Shown one piece after another: positions 1 through 12,557 of a stretch of DNA of 64,000 nucleotides. Source of the DNA: Sipunculus nudus (lineage: Eukaryota > Annelida > Sipuncula > Golfingiida > Sipunculidae). The translations under genes and the position numbers were made by a program. The notes under the pieces were generated by a model. It was not told the origin of the DNA and ran no database searches. It worked only from the letters and a program-made list of their open reading frames with translations. Numbering within the stretch: position 1 is the first letter of the stretch; each line of letters opens with the position of its first letter. The DNA lies in the NCBI GenBank assembly GCA_026874595.1, contig CM049319.1, forward strand, positions 193,501 to 257,500, read 5' to 3'.

Positions 1-95
1 ATATCAAGCTGTATCTTATTTGCTGATACAAACCTCCGTTTGATTAGTCAGCTGAGTCTTGCGCACGAGTCAGTCAGATATGGTGAGATATTAAT

Positions 96-366
96 ATCGC
101 GAGGGAACGCGAAAAGATCGCGAGGGAACGCGAAAAGATCGCGAGGGAACGCGAAATTATCGCGAGGGAACGCGAAAAGATCACGTGGGAACGCGAAAAG
201 ATCGCGAGGGAACGCGAAATTATCGCGAGGGAACGCGAAAAGATCACGAGGGAACGCGAAAAGATCGCGAGGGAACGCGAAATTATCGCGAGGGTACGCG
301 AAAAGATCGCGAGGGAACGCGAAAAGATCGCGAGGGAACGCGAAAAGATCGCGAGTGAACGCGATA
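96..366. repeat. 21-bp CpG-rich minisatellite
   Basis: About 13 head-to-tail copies of a 21-bp unit built around tcgcgagggaacgcga. Two main variants differ in the spacer (aaaagatc or aaattatc). Each unit carries the short inverted repeat TCGCG/CGCGA, so a single strand could form a chain of small hairpins. Because the unit is a multiple of three and stop-free, it stays open as a (SRGNAKR)n reading frame. I see no sign that this is a gene: no flanking coding sequence and no start context. The density of CpG is unusual in this AT-rich setting. Confidence 0.95.
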
Positions 367-1069
367 TTTACCCAGAAAAAAATATCACGTATGTCACTTT
401 TGGGGCTCCATAATAATGTTTATCTGATCATGATATCTGAGAACTTGCTACACACCAAATTGTGAGACAATCAGTGGAGCCATCGCTTAGGAGCTTATCT
501 CTTGAATACACTTATTCAAACGAATCACAAAATTTTGTAAACTTAAGTGAAATTCTGAAGGACTGATTGGGCTATATATTTGCATGTTTCTCGTGACTTG
601 AATATATGTGTCCTTGCAAAGTATGTAAAGTATGTCCAAGAACATTTGTAAAGAAATCCCTCTTTTTGTACTTTTCAAACGGACGAAAGGAGATTAAAAA
701 AGGACAAGCCACGAAAATCCGAGTCAAATTCATCGGAGCTAAAAGAAATAAAACCAGTTTATATGAAAGAATAATTCATTTCTTGCCTTTCAGTTAATAT
801 ATCTTTTTTTATTTTATTCACGATTTTACCTGAGACGCTACTGGGAACAGATGACGGCTTGAAATGTAAATTAACCGAAGAAAAAAACAGTTATATAACA
901 TTAATCCATATTATTATTTTCCCCCTATCTGCCTCTTCAATTAGTCTTAATCTTTCAATCATGTGTAAAAAGTTATTTTAATACCAGCTGTCCAGTCTGT
1001 GTCTAACTCTGAAGTGGGCGGATCTTATGATCCCAACTGTAAATGAAGGTCATTAAACAGGTCCATTAA
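367..1069. other. Non-coding stretch, nothing recognised
   Basis: AT-rich sequence with only short open frames and no similarity that I can recognise. No RNA gene or convincing exon seen. Confidence 0.6.
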
Positions 1070-1575
1070 GGGGCTTTACACAGAATAGCGACCTTTGTGC
1101 CTCCTGTGTGCGACCACAAAATTTACTAGATCCTCGTAGGAGGCTCAAAGAAGGCAGAATGGTTGCCTAGGTCGTTCAAAGGTGGTACACAGGAGTTTCA
1201 CACGTCGGCATGGACGCCATGGTCGCCGTGAGTTTTTGAACATGTTCAAAACAATCACACAAAGGTCGCCTAGAATGTTGGTTGCTCAAAGGCGGCTCCA
1301 AGGAGGCAGAGGGGAGGCACAAGCATTGTTGTGGTTGTAGAATGAAGGCAGAGTGGTCGCATTGGTTGCACCGGGGAAGCAGAGGGATGGCAGGCATAAA
1401 AATGCCCTAATGCTGCATTTTGGGAGGTTCAAGGGAGGCACAAGTATCGTTGAAACGGTTATGGAGCAGTTACACAGAAACAGGATTTTCTGGGGTTAGG
1501 CGAGCATTGAGCGTCCTGGTCATTTTTTGGTCGCTCAAAGGTGGCACAAAGGTGGCAGCCCTGTGTAAAGGGGCC
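1070..1575. mobile_element. Small terminal-inverted-repeat element (MITE-like)
   Basis: The left end reads ggggctttacacag and the right end reads ctgtgtaaaggggcc, an imperfect terminal inverted repeat that extends loosely inward (acctttgtgcc on the left against ggcacaaaggt on the right). The inside is rich in degenerate repeats of the type aaaggnggcncaaagg and has no credible coding frame. TTAA stands directly left of the element and TTTA right of it, which may be a decayed TTAA target duplication. Class assignment (piggyBac- or Kolobok-like) is only a guess. Confidence 0.5.
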
Positions 1576-2888
1576 TTTAGTGAGCAGGTTACCTGGCTAC
1601 CATGGCTTAACACTTGTACACGAATTACTATAAAATCAAGAAAACGTTTGATAATTTAAAATTAGGAGTTAATGATTTAAGCTCAACGTAAAGATTATTT
1701 TGCTCTCCACTGAGTTTGGCAGCTTTTTTCACGCAAAGCCTATGGCCTGAAATTCGTCCAATACCCGGTTTTGTTCTAAATGCTTATCTACACTTTTATT
1801 TATAAAATCGAATTTTGAGATCTTAAATTTGAAAAAAACTAAGTCAAACGGAATTAATACGTAAAATTTTTTTTTTTTAAGTGGAATGTTCACACTAAAG
1901 TTTTGCTGTTTTGTCGGACACAATACAAAATTAACACAAAATGCTAACGTTTATATTAAATATAAACATATTTTATAACTTTTCAAGAACAATTTGGAGG
2001 TTAAAATGATTTAACTAGATTTTCATTGAAAAGGGGTTTAAAACTAAAACCCGAAAGATAAGCTTTTTTTTTTAAATAAATCAAAATGTCAATAAAGCTG
2101 TCATGCCAATTTATTAAAGACGTGTACACCAACATGTGCATATTTTAAGTTTAAACGCACTATGTTGTAAGTTTTAGATCCGAAATGTTATGACACCATT
2201 TCATTGGATTCTGTCCATCAAATTTAATGTTAATTTTGTTACATTATTTTTCGCAATATGACAGTAAAACTTGTCCGTGCCGTTTGTGCGGAAACGTAAT
2301 GCTATGCTGCCGTCTTCAATTTTAAAGCTTATGCATATACATGTACTCAAAAAATTTAAATTATATTTAGAGAAGTAAATGTTTCTCCGCATAACAATTT
2401 TGTAGAGTGAACTCTTGACATTAAACCATATATTTAAAAAAATATTTTCCGAGGTTAGTTTATAAAATTGCCGATTTCAAGCCTTTTGGACACTTCTCTG
2501 CTCCAGAGGGGTAATGTTTTGAAATATGATCTTCATGAATCACCCTATCAGAAAATAGCATCAAACCTAATAATGACGGGGGTGAAGCAAACTCGAAATT
2601 TACGGCCTGATTGGGAATTGGACCCAGCACTATATAAAGTATTAACTTAATGTCTCGTATTTATACAGTTTCAGTCAAACGAAACTGTTGAGTATCCAGA
2701 ATATTCAAATTTCACAAATTAAAAAAAAATGATCATAAGTACTTGGTTTAATGGCTTTTATTTATTTTTAAAATATCATATTCACCTTTGAATACTGTCA
2801 AGACATTTATTACAAATATTTACATTATAGACATCACATTGAGAACTTGTCCCAGATCTGATTTTTTTATCACATTTGAATGTTTTTG
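1576..2888. other. Non-coding stretch, nothing recognised
   Basis: AT-rich intergenic sequence with several T or A homopolymers. No credible exon, RNA gene or repeat structure seen. Confidence 0.6.
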
Positions 2889-4179
2889 CTTGCCGGAAAT
2901 CTTCGCTTTTTGCAAGCATGTTGGTGAGTTGTGTATGTCTGTTTGTTTGTCTGTCTTTCTCCAGCTTAAAATGCACAATTTTGCAGCGATCGCTTTTAAA
3001 CCTAAACAGCTGATATAAAACCTAAAGTCCCAAAAGCCTATTGACTTTTGTCATTATCGGTCAAAGGTCAGGTACATCAAAAAACGCCGGAAGATTATTT
3101 TCGTCATAAATTTTCGTCAATATTAGACCTATTGTCAAAACTCTGGGTTTTCTCCATTACCTGATTAAGTCGATTGGCCTCATTCTTGTGTCACTTTGTC
3201 ATTAAGTCCTAATGTTGGTCAGTTGCCCTCAATTTCGCATGTTTGCTGTTTCTTGCATCTTACATTTAGCAATATACAGGCTAGTTTTGCAGGAACCCTT
3301 TTGAAACCGGTACATCTTATGTCTTACACGAATATCTCGAAATTGATTTTTTATTTTCGGGATATGGGCGCCATGGGGGGGGGGGCGTACTCGAACCTCC
3401 ACAACATATCATATTTTGGCCATGTCTCCAAAACCGAAACCTCAGTTACATAAACTTAAGCTAATTTTCTACCCCAGGGACTTCTCCATATGCTGGTGAG
3501 ATCATCTGGTCTCAAGCTTGTGCCAATTTGTCAGTATGTTTGTATGTTTGTCAATGGTCCTCCATGTCTCCTGCTTGCTGGTTCTGGCATCTTAAAAATA
3601 GCTATCTACAGGCCACAATTTGGCAGCAATCCTTTGATACGGGTACATTATAGGTCTTACACTAATATATCGAAAATGAGTTTTCATTTTCAGGGTATGG
3701 TCCCAGGGGGCGCTGCACAAGATCCTCCACAACATATCATGTTATGGCCATATCTCCATAACTATAAACTCAATTACATAAATTATAGCTTATTTTCTTC
3801 CTCTGGGACATCGCCATAACCTCGTGAGGTTATCTGGACTCAATCTTGTACGTGTCACTTTGTCAGTATGTTTGTCTTTTTGTCAGTTATCTTCAATTTC
3901 GCCTTCTTGCTGGTTCTTGTGTATGGCATTAGCATTCTACTGGCCACAGGTTAGCAGGAATAACTTTTTACACTTAAACATAGCATATATCGGAACGATT
4001 TATGGAAGCAGTATGTGTATTAATTATATAGGTCAAAGGTCAAGATCAAGGTAATAAAAACACGTCAAATTCTTATTTCCTTCATAACTTTGTCAATATT
4101 GGTCCTATCTTAAATAATATAGCTCATTCTCTCTCCCTTTGTCATTGCTCATTCGTGTTTCCACGTCATTTCCGGCAAG
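2889..4179. mobile_element. Tandem-core element with 12-bp inverted ends
   Basis: The ends are cttgccggaaat (2889-2900) and its exact reverse complement atttccggcaag (4168-4179). Between them lie about 3-4 degenerate tandem copies of a unit of about 331 bp. Equivalent positions (tcaatttcgcatgtttgctg, tccatgtctcctgcttgctg, tcaatttcgccttcttgctg) fall near 3230, 3562 and 3893. Each unit carries a gtatgtttgt/tgtctgtttgtc stretch. No transposase frame is visible, so this is non-autonomous. The plan (inverted short ends, tandem core) resembles pearl/Helentron-like elements of bivalves, but that is inference. Confidence 0.55.
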
Positions 4180-4856
4180 CGCTCGACCTCTTGTTATCTA
4201 GTTATATTTTTAAAACATGTATCAGAAAAAAAAAATAATAAATCTCAGCTATGAAACTAATACACGTGTTAAAAATAACCCAAGGATCAAAACACCCAAT
4301 TTATTATACAAGAAGCAAACTGGAGTTTGGAATGTTAAATTTTATTAACTGATATAAAGGAATCAGTACTATAAATTTGGTTATTTACCTAGTATCATGT
4401 AACAGCTGATACAGCCATGGGTCTAAATATCATCAGTCAAACATATTGATATCTTTAATGAGCACATGTCAGAGTAATATTTAAAATTTTGACATTTTCA
4501 TTTATTTTTATTTTGTAATAAATATGAACCAACAAATAAAAACACCTAAAAAGACCTAGAAATTTAGATAAATTTAATATAATGAATTCATATAATCCTT
4601 AATAGTAAACCATTTTATTTATTATTTATATTTCATTTTTATGATTGAAATGAAAAATACCCAGTGGTGACTGCATGATGTCATTCGGAATACATTTTCG
4701 GCCATCCATGGAAGATCAATAAAACATCAGAAATTGCAAGGTATCATGTTACCCTGTTACTCATTAACTATAAAATTCCTTTTCCATTAATTTATCTTAA
4801 AGTTGTTATTATAAACCAATAAAAACTAGAATACGGGTAGTCGACAAACGACTACG
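4180..4856. other. Non-coding stretch, nothing recognised
   Basis: AT-rich sequence between two repeat elements. It ends in a small palindrome (tagtcg-acaaa-cgacta, about 4838-4854) immediately before the next element. No gene seen. Confidence 0.6.
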
Positions 4857-5679
4857 TGTATCCGCCAAAATCAGAGTGGAATGGGTGAAGTGAGGCATGG
4901 ATTGAGTGGCAAGGGGAAATAGAGTGAGGTGTGTTGCATATTAGCATGGATGTCTGCAGGCGAAATGTGTATGTAGGTGGCGCCACCTGCCAAAAAAATC
5001 GAGAAAGGTAACCAAGATGTATAAACGCACAATTTTAGGTAGATAAGTCAAACCACAACTTAGATATGAGTGATTTTAGCCCACGGCAGACAAACAGACG
5101 GACGCTGTGCAAAAATGGTTGCAGGTGGCCCCTCCGTTTTGTGTACGATAAAGAGCTATGTGAGATCTATACACATGCAAAATTTTGGCCCAATCGGTCA
5201 AACGGTTCCCGAGATATGAGCTTTGATGTCTGCTGCGTAAACTACAGTGTAGGTGGCGCCACCTGTCATAAAATCAAGAAAGCTGTCCAGGATGTATAAA
5301 CCTGCAAAATTTTAGGCAGACATGTGAAACCACTGCTGAGATATGAGTGACTTATCCCACGGCAGACAAACAGACGGACGCTGTGCGAAAATGGTTGCAG
5401 GTGGCGCCACCAGTTTTGTGAATGATAAAGAGCTATGTGAGATCTATACACATGCAAATTTTCAGGAAGATACGTCAAACTAGTCCGGAGTAAGCATGGA
5501 TGTCTACAGAGTGAACGTGAATGTAGGTGGTGCTACCTATCATAAAATCAAAAAAGTTCACATGTGACCCGATGATTGGTGTAAGTTTCGGAAAAATCAG
5601 TCCATTAGTCTCAGAGGAGTTCTCCGGAAACGAACGCGGCGGCGGCGGCGGAACCCGGCACTTCGTTTTAGCGGATACA
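4857..5679. mobile_element. TIR element with ~275-bp tandem core and GGC run
   Basis: The left end tgtatccgccaaaa (from 4857) is matched by the reverse complement of the right end ttttagcggataca (to 5679). The core consists of about 2.3 tandem units of 274-276 bp. The landmark gtaggtggcgccacct recurs at 4973 and 5249, and in a diverged form at 5523. A ggcggcggcggcgg run lies near 5640. Related fragments occur at about 15,436-15,540 and, inverted, at about 26,820-27,190, so this is a dispersed family. No transposase frame is present. Confidence 0.6.
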
Positions 5680-5915
5680 ATTATTGTTTATTGTTATTTT
5701 TGGGCCAAAACAACTACTATAGGAGGGGGTTGGACAGTAAGATCCAGCTGAAGCCACCCAAAAGCTGGCTGGCTGCAGAGTATGCCTCGCTTCAAGCATG
5801 CATAATTCGCCTGAAAGGTCAACAAGAGGACATATAGAGGGGTTTCAGTATAGCCTAGGTGTGACATGGTCTCATAAAAACTTTAATTATTTAAGCCTTA
5901 ATAAATGCTTACAGG
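5680..5915. other. Short spacer between repeat elements
   Basis: No gene or structured repeat recognised. Includes agcatgcataatt, a motif that also occurs inverted near 41,450 (aattatgcatgctt-like), which hints that the flanks of these repeats are shared. Confidence 0.4.
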
Positions 5916-7600
5916 GAACAAGGGACCCATGGGTCACGGCGCTCAGCTAAGTTTAAAGTTTTTTGGCATATGCAAAATATGCTGATTTCTACCGTAATTG
6001 TTTTCTTATGTATTAGCATATGAAAGCTATGAGGAAATGACCTTCCTATTTGGTTTGTAAAGTTCTGAATATGTGATTCCAAAACTAATACTCTGACAAG
6101 ACTGCCATAAAAAACAGTAACCGTTTTGAGATACACTGATGCATATGAAATATTTACAGATGGACCGACAGGTGGACAGAAAGGACTGATACCTTTATTT
6201 CACTTTTAGAGAAATAATGTTTTTAAGTTTATATTAAACCCTATCTTTTAGCAAATTCATTTTTGACATTAATAGTTTTTATCAGGTTCAATTTTTTTGT
6301 TTTTACATTTCATTTTAATTTGCAATAAAAAAAAATCTGAAAATATAAGTTTATTCAGAATTGTAAGTTGCATCATTATTTATCCATAGTTTGGCTCACG
6401 TCATGTCAAATTATGCATACACATATATTTTATATTTTTTTATATCACAAAATGTTTAAACTGAATTTAAAAGAAAATTATTTTTATATTATAATATCGC
6501 TTAAAAGAACATAATGCAACAACATGGCATCTTCAAGATTACTCCTTGAAACACTATTATAAAGTAATATACATTGGAGTTTTCAGTACATGATTAATTT
6601 ATTAACTAGAATAAAAGATTCAGTAAATTTGATAAAAAAAAATCCCCTTTTCAAATCAGGTATAAAAACTGTTGGTTGGAGGATGGAGAAATAATATAAT
6701 TATGCTAATTACTGTCTTAGATATAATTTGATACTGAAATTAATATTCAATTTCAAACCTTGTGAAAAGAATGCAAAGTTTTTACTCTTCTGAAGTAAGG
6801 AATTCCTCATCTTGTGAACTTCCACACTTTTACAGTAATACACAACTTTGAGGACAAAATGAATTGTGCAACATTGTAACCCACTATGATAGAATACAAA
6901 ATCCAAAATGTAGCAAAAATCTAAAATAAGAATGAATCAAATATAGAAAATCATAACACTCATCTAGTTTATGCATGGTTCAGGGGGGGGGGAGGGGTGC
7001 AGGGCTGAACGGAAGATAAGCCAAGTCTTTGCCAAGGCAGCTGCCTGAAGTGGGTTACATAACACAGCTGAGGGCTGCATAACTCACTCTACTGGCCAGT
7101 GGCTTGATGTTAACAACACATGACATGGTATCTAAAAACTTGAATAAAAGCTACTCTTTTGTATCAATTCCTTTGAATTTTCATATGTAAACATACTGTG
7201 AAGATTTAAATGAACAGTGCATAAGGAAAGAGTGCCATGGCCAAAGTTGGACAAAAATTAAGGTACCGATTTAATGTTTATGCTAATAACTTAAAAAATT
7301 GACAAAATTCAGATCTTATTTTGGGTATACAGTTATATCTTGATTATATAAAGTTACATCCCTGAAAAAAGGTCTCCAGCTTCAATAATTTTCATGTTAA
7401 GTGAGTAAATATTTTTCATGATTTTTTTTATAAAGTGAATTATGTTTAGGCCGATAACTTCAAGAAATTACACAATACTGACATTTTAATTTTTGATTCA
7501 TAGGTCCAACGGTTTCAAAACATGCCCTGTTAATGGACGGGCGGACGACGGACAAAAGACCATGACTACAACTCAGATGACTTAGTCATTCAAGCTAAAA
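5916..7600 (+). mobile_element. Palindromic-end repeat element, cluster copy 1
   Basis: The left terminus (A end) is aacaagggacccatgggtca, containing the 12-bp palindrome gacccatgggtc, followed by a gctcagct motif. The right terminus (B end, about 7569-7600) is a decayed form of tagctcagatgacttatagtcagctgagcta, preceded by a gacgg-type run (ggacgggcggacgacggaca). An inner core unit (7231-7597, opening gtgccatggccaaagttgg) is shared with the next copies. There is no coding capacity. The layout (tandem core, ACGG run, hairpin end, no clear target duplication) fits pearl/Helentron-like elements; family assignment is inference. Confidence 0.6.
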
Positions 7601-9459
7601 ACAAGGGACCCATGGGTCACTGTGATCAGCTGACTTTGATTTTGAAGGTAAAAATCTAAAATAATATCTAATGGAGATAAAGTGTAAGAGGAAGAGGTAA
7701 TAAAGGCCATGGTTGGTTTATATGATTGGTTTGTATTGATGAGCAGTAAATTGTTGCAAATAATATTTTGTGACCGGACCATGTGTTTCCTAATGTTGAA
7801 ACTGTAGCATGTGAGCAATTGTGAACAAATGATCTATACTATTATCATGATCATTAGTTGGCTTTTTGATTAACTGTTGACATTTCAGTAGTTTACACAT
7901 TTGATCAATTGAATCTATTTTTTTGTATAATATATTTATTAAATATATATGTATTTTTTTAAATGTATACAGTTGAAATATAACTAATTAACAACATAAA
8001 ACAGGGCAAACAAATTCCTGCTGAGGCAGGAAAATAATTAACAAATGTTTGTATTAAATCCTCATTTTTTTATCACATAAATATTTTTTTAAATTTAAGT
8101 TTATATTTCTATACATTTCCAAAATAACATATATATCTGAATATAAAAGTTGATTCATAATTCTCAATTGCATCATCATAAATCTCAAGCTTGTCAGATA
8201 ACACCACATCATGCAAACAAATGTTTATTTATTTTTTACCACAAAAATGTCTTTTAAATCTGCAAAACAATAAATATATGAAAATAATACTTGATTTAGA
8301 TTTCACAATTTTTAATTGTGTCCTTATTTATCCGTAATATGCTTCATATTTTATAATAATTTAAGCATACTGATGGGTTCAATTATATTTGTTAAAATCA
8401 TTTAAAAGAAAATTGATTTTTTTTTAAATGCTACATTACACAACATTGCATCTTCTGGATTACACCTTGAATTACTTTTTCAAGGATATTTTTGCATATC
8501 AGAGTATAAACAGCATTACAATTAAGGAGATACAGTGAAAACAATAACAATTACTGCATAACACTTGGTGGGTTGGCTTTGCAGGGGGGGGGGGGTTGAT
8601 TGGGGTGGTGACATGAGAATAACTGTACACCTGTCACAGCAGGGGATCTCCCCAAGTGACTGTAACAAATCAGAAACCCTGGCATAGCTGACTTCAAGTG
8701 ACCTGGAGTGGGACCCTGCATCTGTAATCTGTAATCAAAGCAGATGACTACAATAGAGCCTCAAGAAAAAAAATCAATAACTAGCTTAATTTTCAAGCTT
8801 TTATTTTCAAATTTCAGATTTAAACAAATTAAATATTTATGTTTACATGCTGTGAAAATTAAATCAATGGTACTTACAGGAAAAAAACGTGCCATGGTCA
8901 AAGCTGGGCAAAATTTTAGGTACTGATTTTATTTTTATGCTAATAACTTAAAAAATTTACAAAATTCATATCTAATTTTGGGTAAACAATTGAATCTTAA
9001 TTAAACATAGTTATATACTTGGGAAAATAGACTCTAGTTACAAAGTGAGTAAATATTTTTCCTGATTTTTTACAAAGTCCATTATGTTTGGGCCCATAAC
9101 TTAAAGAATTTAAACTTAACAGACTTAATTTCAGGCATGTACATAGGAACTATATAGAGGAATATTTATGATAAATATGAGGAAAAACAGATGATTGGTT
9201 TTGATATAAGGCAGTCCTGAAGTGTGAAAATAGGACTTTAATAAAAAATGGGAGGTTTTGCTTTAATTTCTCAAAGGAATGAAGTCTCAAAGACCCAGTT
9301 TTCGGTTTGGTAGGAGATCTTGGGGCCATCTAACATTATGCTGAATTTTGGATTCCTAGGTCTTACGGTTTCAAAACGTGCCACATCTACGGACGGACGG
9401 ACGACGGACAATGGACCACGACTATAGCTCAGATGACTTATAGTCAGCTGAGCTAAAAA
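7600..9459 (+). mobile_element. Palindromic-end repeat element, cluster copy 2
   Basis: Starts directly where copy 1 ends, with acaagggacccatgggtcac and tgatcagctga. It ends with acggacggacgg, gacaatggacc and the hairpin tagctcagatgacttatagt...gctgagcta near 9425-9457. In that hairpin TAGCTCAG pairs with CTGAGCTA and GACT with AGTC. The whole copy is present again in inverted orientation at 37,062-38,957. The shared sequence includes the A-end region, the aatggagataaagtgtaaga segment, the G run (8584-8595) and the terminal core unit. No coding frame. Confidence 0.7.
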
Positions 9460-10040
9460 TGCGCCATGGCCAAAGTTGGGCAAAATTTAAGGTACTGAAT
9501 CATATTATGTGAATAACAAATAAAAGTTGTAATATTCAGATCTAATTTTTGGTATACAATTGAATCTTGATTAAATGAAGTTATATCCCTGAAAAAAAAG
9601 TCTCTAGCTTCAGCAAATTCTTATGTTAAGTGAGTGAATATATTTCCTGATTTTGAACAAGGTGCATTATGTTCGGGCTCCTAACTTCAACAAATTACAA
9701 AATACTGACCTAATGTTTGGTATGTACATAGGAAATGTATGAAAGAATAAGCATACTAAATATGATCAATGACAGATCGATGTTTTGATATTAGGCAGTC
9801 CTGAAGTGTGACAATGGATTTTTAATGAAAAAATAGAGGTTTTCCTTAATATCTCGAAGGAATGAAGCCCTAGTGACCCAATTTTCGGTATGGTAGGAGA
9901 TTTTATGGACATCTAAAGGTATGCAAAATTTTGGGTTTGTTGGTCCAACGGTTTCAAAACATGCCTTGTTAACGGCCAGATGGACGACCGACAAAGGACC
10001 ATGACTATAGCTCAGATGACTTATAGTCAGCCAAACTGCA
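9460..10040 (+). repeat. Extra core unit with degenerate B end
   Basis: Another copy of the core unit found at 7231-7597 and 8891-9457, opening gcgccatggccaaagttggg and ending in tagctcagatgacttatagt followed by a broken hairpin arm (cagccaaac). It lies head-to-tail behind copy 2, so the cluster grew by tandem addition of core units with their B ends. Confidence 0.65.
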
Positions 10041-10047
10041 AAACTAA

Positions 10048-11513
10048 CAACACTGCCCAATACTGCGATCAGCTGAATTTGACATACAGGTGATGCATGT
10101 ATTAATTATTAATGTTACAATCAGGTGAAAATACTTTTTAAGGAACCTAAAGCAATTTATAGAATGATTTCATTTTGTCCATAGGCCTTAGAAAATAGGA
10201 AACAGCAATCTTATTTGGGGTTTCCAAGATTTAACCAAGAACTCAACTTATCTGGTGCTAAATGCTCACACAATATGGGTCACAGTGACCTTATTTAGGG
10301 TTCTAAGATTTTACAGGACCCTCCCTGATCTTCATTAAATTGGACGTTTCTAGGTCCAATTGCTACTATTTGTGCCCGTCTGACTAATAGGGTGCTAAAA
10401 TCATGTTCTATCACATAGCTCACAAAATAGTCACTGTGACCTTACTTTTGTTGTCCAAGGAGACATTAGAAGCCTGTTTCAGGATCCAACATTTAAGATT
10501 ATGGCCACATCTAAATTTCTGGGTACTCAAAATTAGGCTTTCTGTTTGTACCTCACAGAATATAGGGCATCACGAGCTGATCTCAGGTGTTGAAGGAGAT
10601 TTGCCCAAGACTTCCTTGAATGTTAAGTAATAGGTCAAACGGTTATGATTTGTGCCCATCTGACTCTCATCGGACTAAAACCAGGTCCCCCCCCCCCCCC
10701 CAATAACTCATATATGCCACAGTGACCTAATTTCAAAATTCAAAGGAGCCTTGCCTAGTCTCTGGATGTGTGTCCTGTGTGACCTTGTGGGTGCTCAGAA
10801 TCATGTTGCTTGCCAGTAGCTCGTACAATATAGGTCACCACAAACTTATTTCAGGTTTACAAGGAGATTTGCCTAGAACTGCCCTGGATGAAATGTTAGA
10901 AGATTCCACGGAAAATGGATACAATTTGTGCCCGTCTGACTGAACCTGACTTCATTTTGCGTTAGAAGAATCTAGGCCTAACAGATTCGATTTGTGCAAA
11001 TTTAATATCTTTTTCCTATAGGTGGCAGAATATAGGTCACGGTGACCCAATTTTATGTTCACAAGAATATTTGCCAATGACCTCCCAGAATGTTACATTA
11101 GGAAATTCTGGGCCTAACGGATACGATTTGTGCCCATCTGATTTCAGTGTGCACATTTGACATCTTTCTCATATAAGTCACAATGACCTAATTTCACGCT
11201 TCTAAGGACAACTGCCCAGGACCTCCCAATGTTACATTAGAAAATTCTGGACCTAATGGATAAAATATGTGTCTAAACTATGTGGGTGCTCAAAATCATG
11301 ATTTCGGCTTGTAGGTCCGAAATATAGGTCACTAATACCTTATTCCGGGTTTTCAAGGAGATTTGCATATGACCTCCTTGGATGTACAGTTGGAAGATTC
11401 TAGGTCTTACAGTTATGATTTGTGCCCTGTTAACTGACGACTGGACGGAGGGCCAACAGAGAAAGTGCAATCACAATTGCTCGGATGACTTACAGTCAGC
11501 TGAGCTAAACACC
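10048..11513 (+). mobile_element. Palindromic-end repeat element, cluster copy 3 (~150-bp core)
   Basis: Begins with a decayed A end (gatcagctgaatttgac after cccaatactg) and closes with a B end, ggatgacttacagtcagctg followed by agctaaa (about 11,474-11,510). Its core differs from copies 1 and 2. It is about eight degenerate tandem units of roughly 150 bp, each with a taggtcac(n)gtgacct segment and a ctaacggatacgatttgtgc-like segment. The unit length is close to that reported for core repeats of bivalve pearl elements. A 14-C run lies at about 10,686-10,700. No coding frame. Confidence 0.6.
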
Positions 11514-12557
11514 AATGTATGTTGGATTTCCGATATGAATAAAAGCAACTGAATAACATTATCCAGTTATCTTAATCTGACACTGATAATGTCAGTGAAC
11601 AATAAGCTTGACAATATGTTAGCTTGATATCCAATCAGATAACTCCTCCTGGTTGATGTTTCCCTGTTATAAACAGCCACTAGCCTGTGCTCAACAAACA
11701 CCAGGATGAGGTCCCTATCTTCTGTGTTACTTTTCTTGCTGTTGTTAAGTTTTCAGTGGAACATATCTTTACTGCAACACCCTCAGCCATCAACTGTTGG
11801 CTCATAGACAGGCTCCAGGTTGACTTGAGCAACCTAATTGTCAACAACTTATGAGGAACTAGCAGAGAGGAGAGGAGGCTAAGGAGGAGAATGCCTGAAT
11901 GATCCAATGGAGTTTCCTCCTCCTCAGGCTGTCATGACTGGCTGGATCTCAAATGGTAGCCCAATATTGATTTATGTACATGTTTACAAACAGATCTCAC
12001 CGATTGAAACAGCAAATAACACCACTACCCCACACCAGTGAGAAACCACTGAGGCAAGAAAGCTTTCAAGGATTTTATCACAGGCCTCTTAGATGGGACA
12101 GTTACCAGTACTCTCATATGGTCAACTGATATAACTCTAAACTGATCTAAATTCATTTATACAATAAAGGACTGAATTGTTTACATCTCACTCAGATGTA
12201 AATACATGACAGGATATGCTATGGTACTATTAAATAATAGGGGAATAGAACTGAACTTGCAGTTGTTTACACTATTCTAGTTTTTTTCTGTTAATTAGTT
12301 TATACAGGTTTTTATAGTGTAATGTAAAATGTAGGTTTTTCGACAGTAAATGCCCACACCTAGTTTTAAATGACAAAGAAAATGGTGAAGATGCACAAAC
12401 TTTTATTTTCTGAAGGCAAAAAGTTTTTCAGGTGAAGCTGTGAAGTGACAATATATCTAATAAATCTCATTATGTGTGAAGAATGAATTACAGGAAGTTT
12501 GAAAATAGTTATGTAAAAATTAAGCTTTGATTATATTTGAAAAAAGGTAAATGTGGT
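11514..12557. other. Non-coding stretch 3' of TXNL4A
   Basis: No recognised gene or repeat. The part next to TXNL4A may include its distal 3' UTR: a second minus-strand AATAAA (plus-strand tttatt) lies at 12,402-12,407. Confidence 0.5.

Noticed and set aside
40-465. 141-codon frame with SRGNAKR repeats as a repetitive protein gene
   Set aside because: It is a 21-bp minisatellite without stops; unit changes are not biased to third codon positions and no flanking coding sequence exists.
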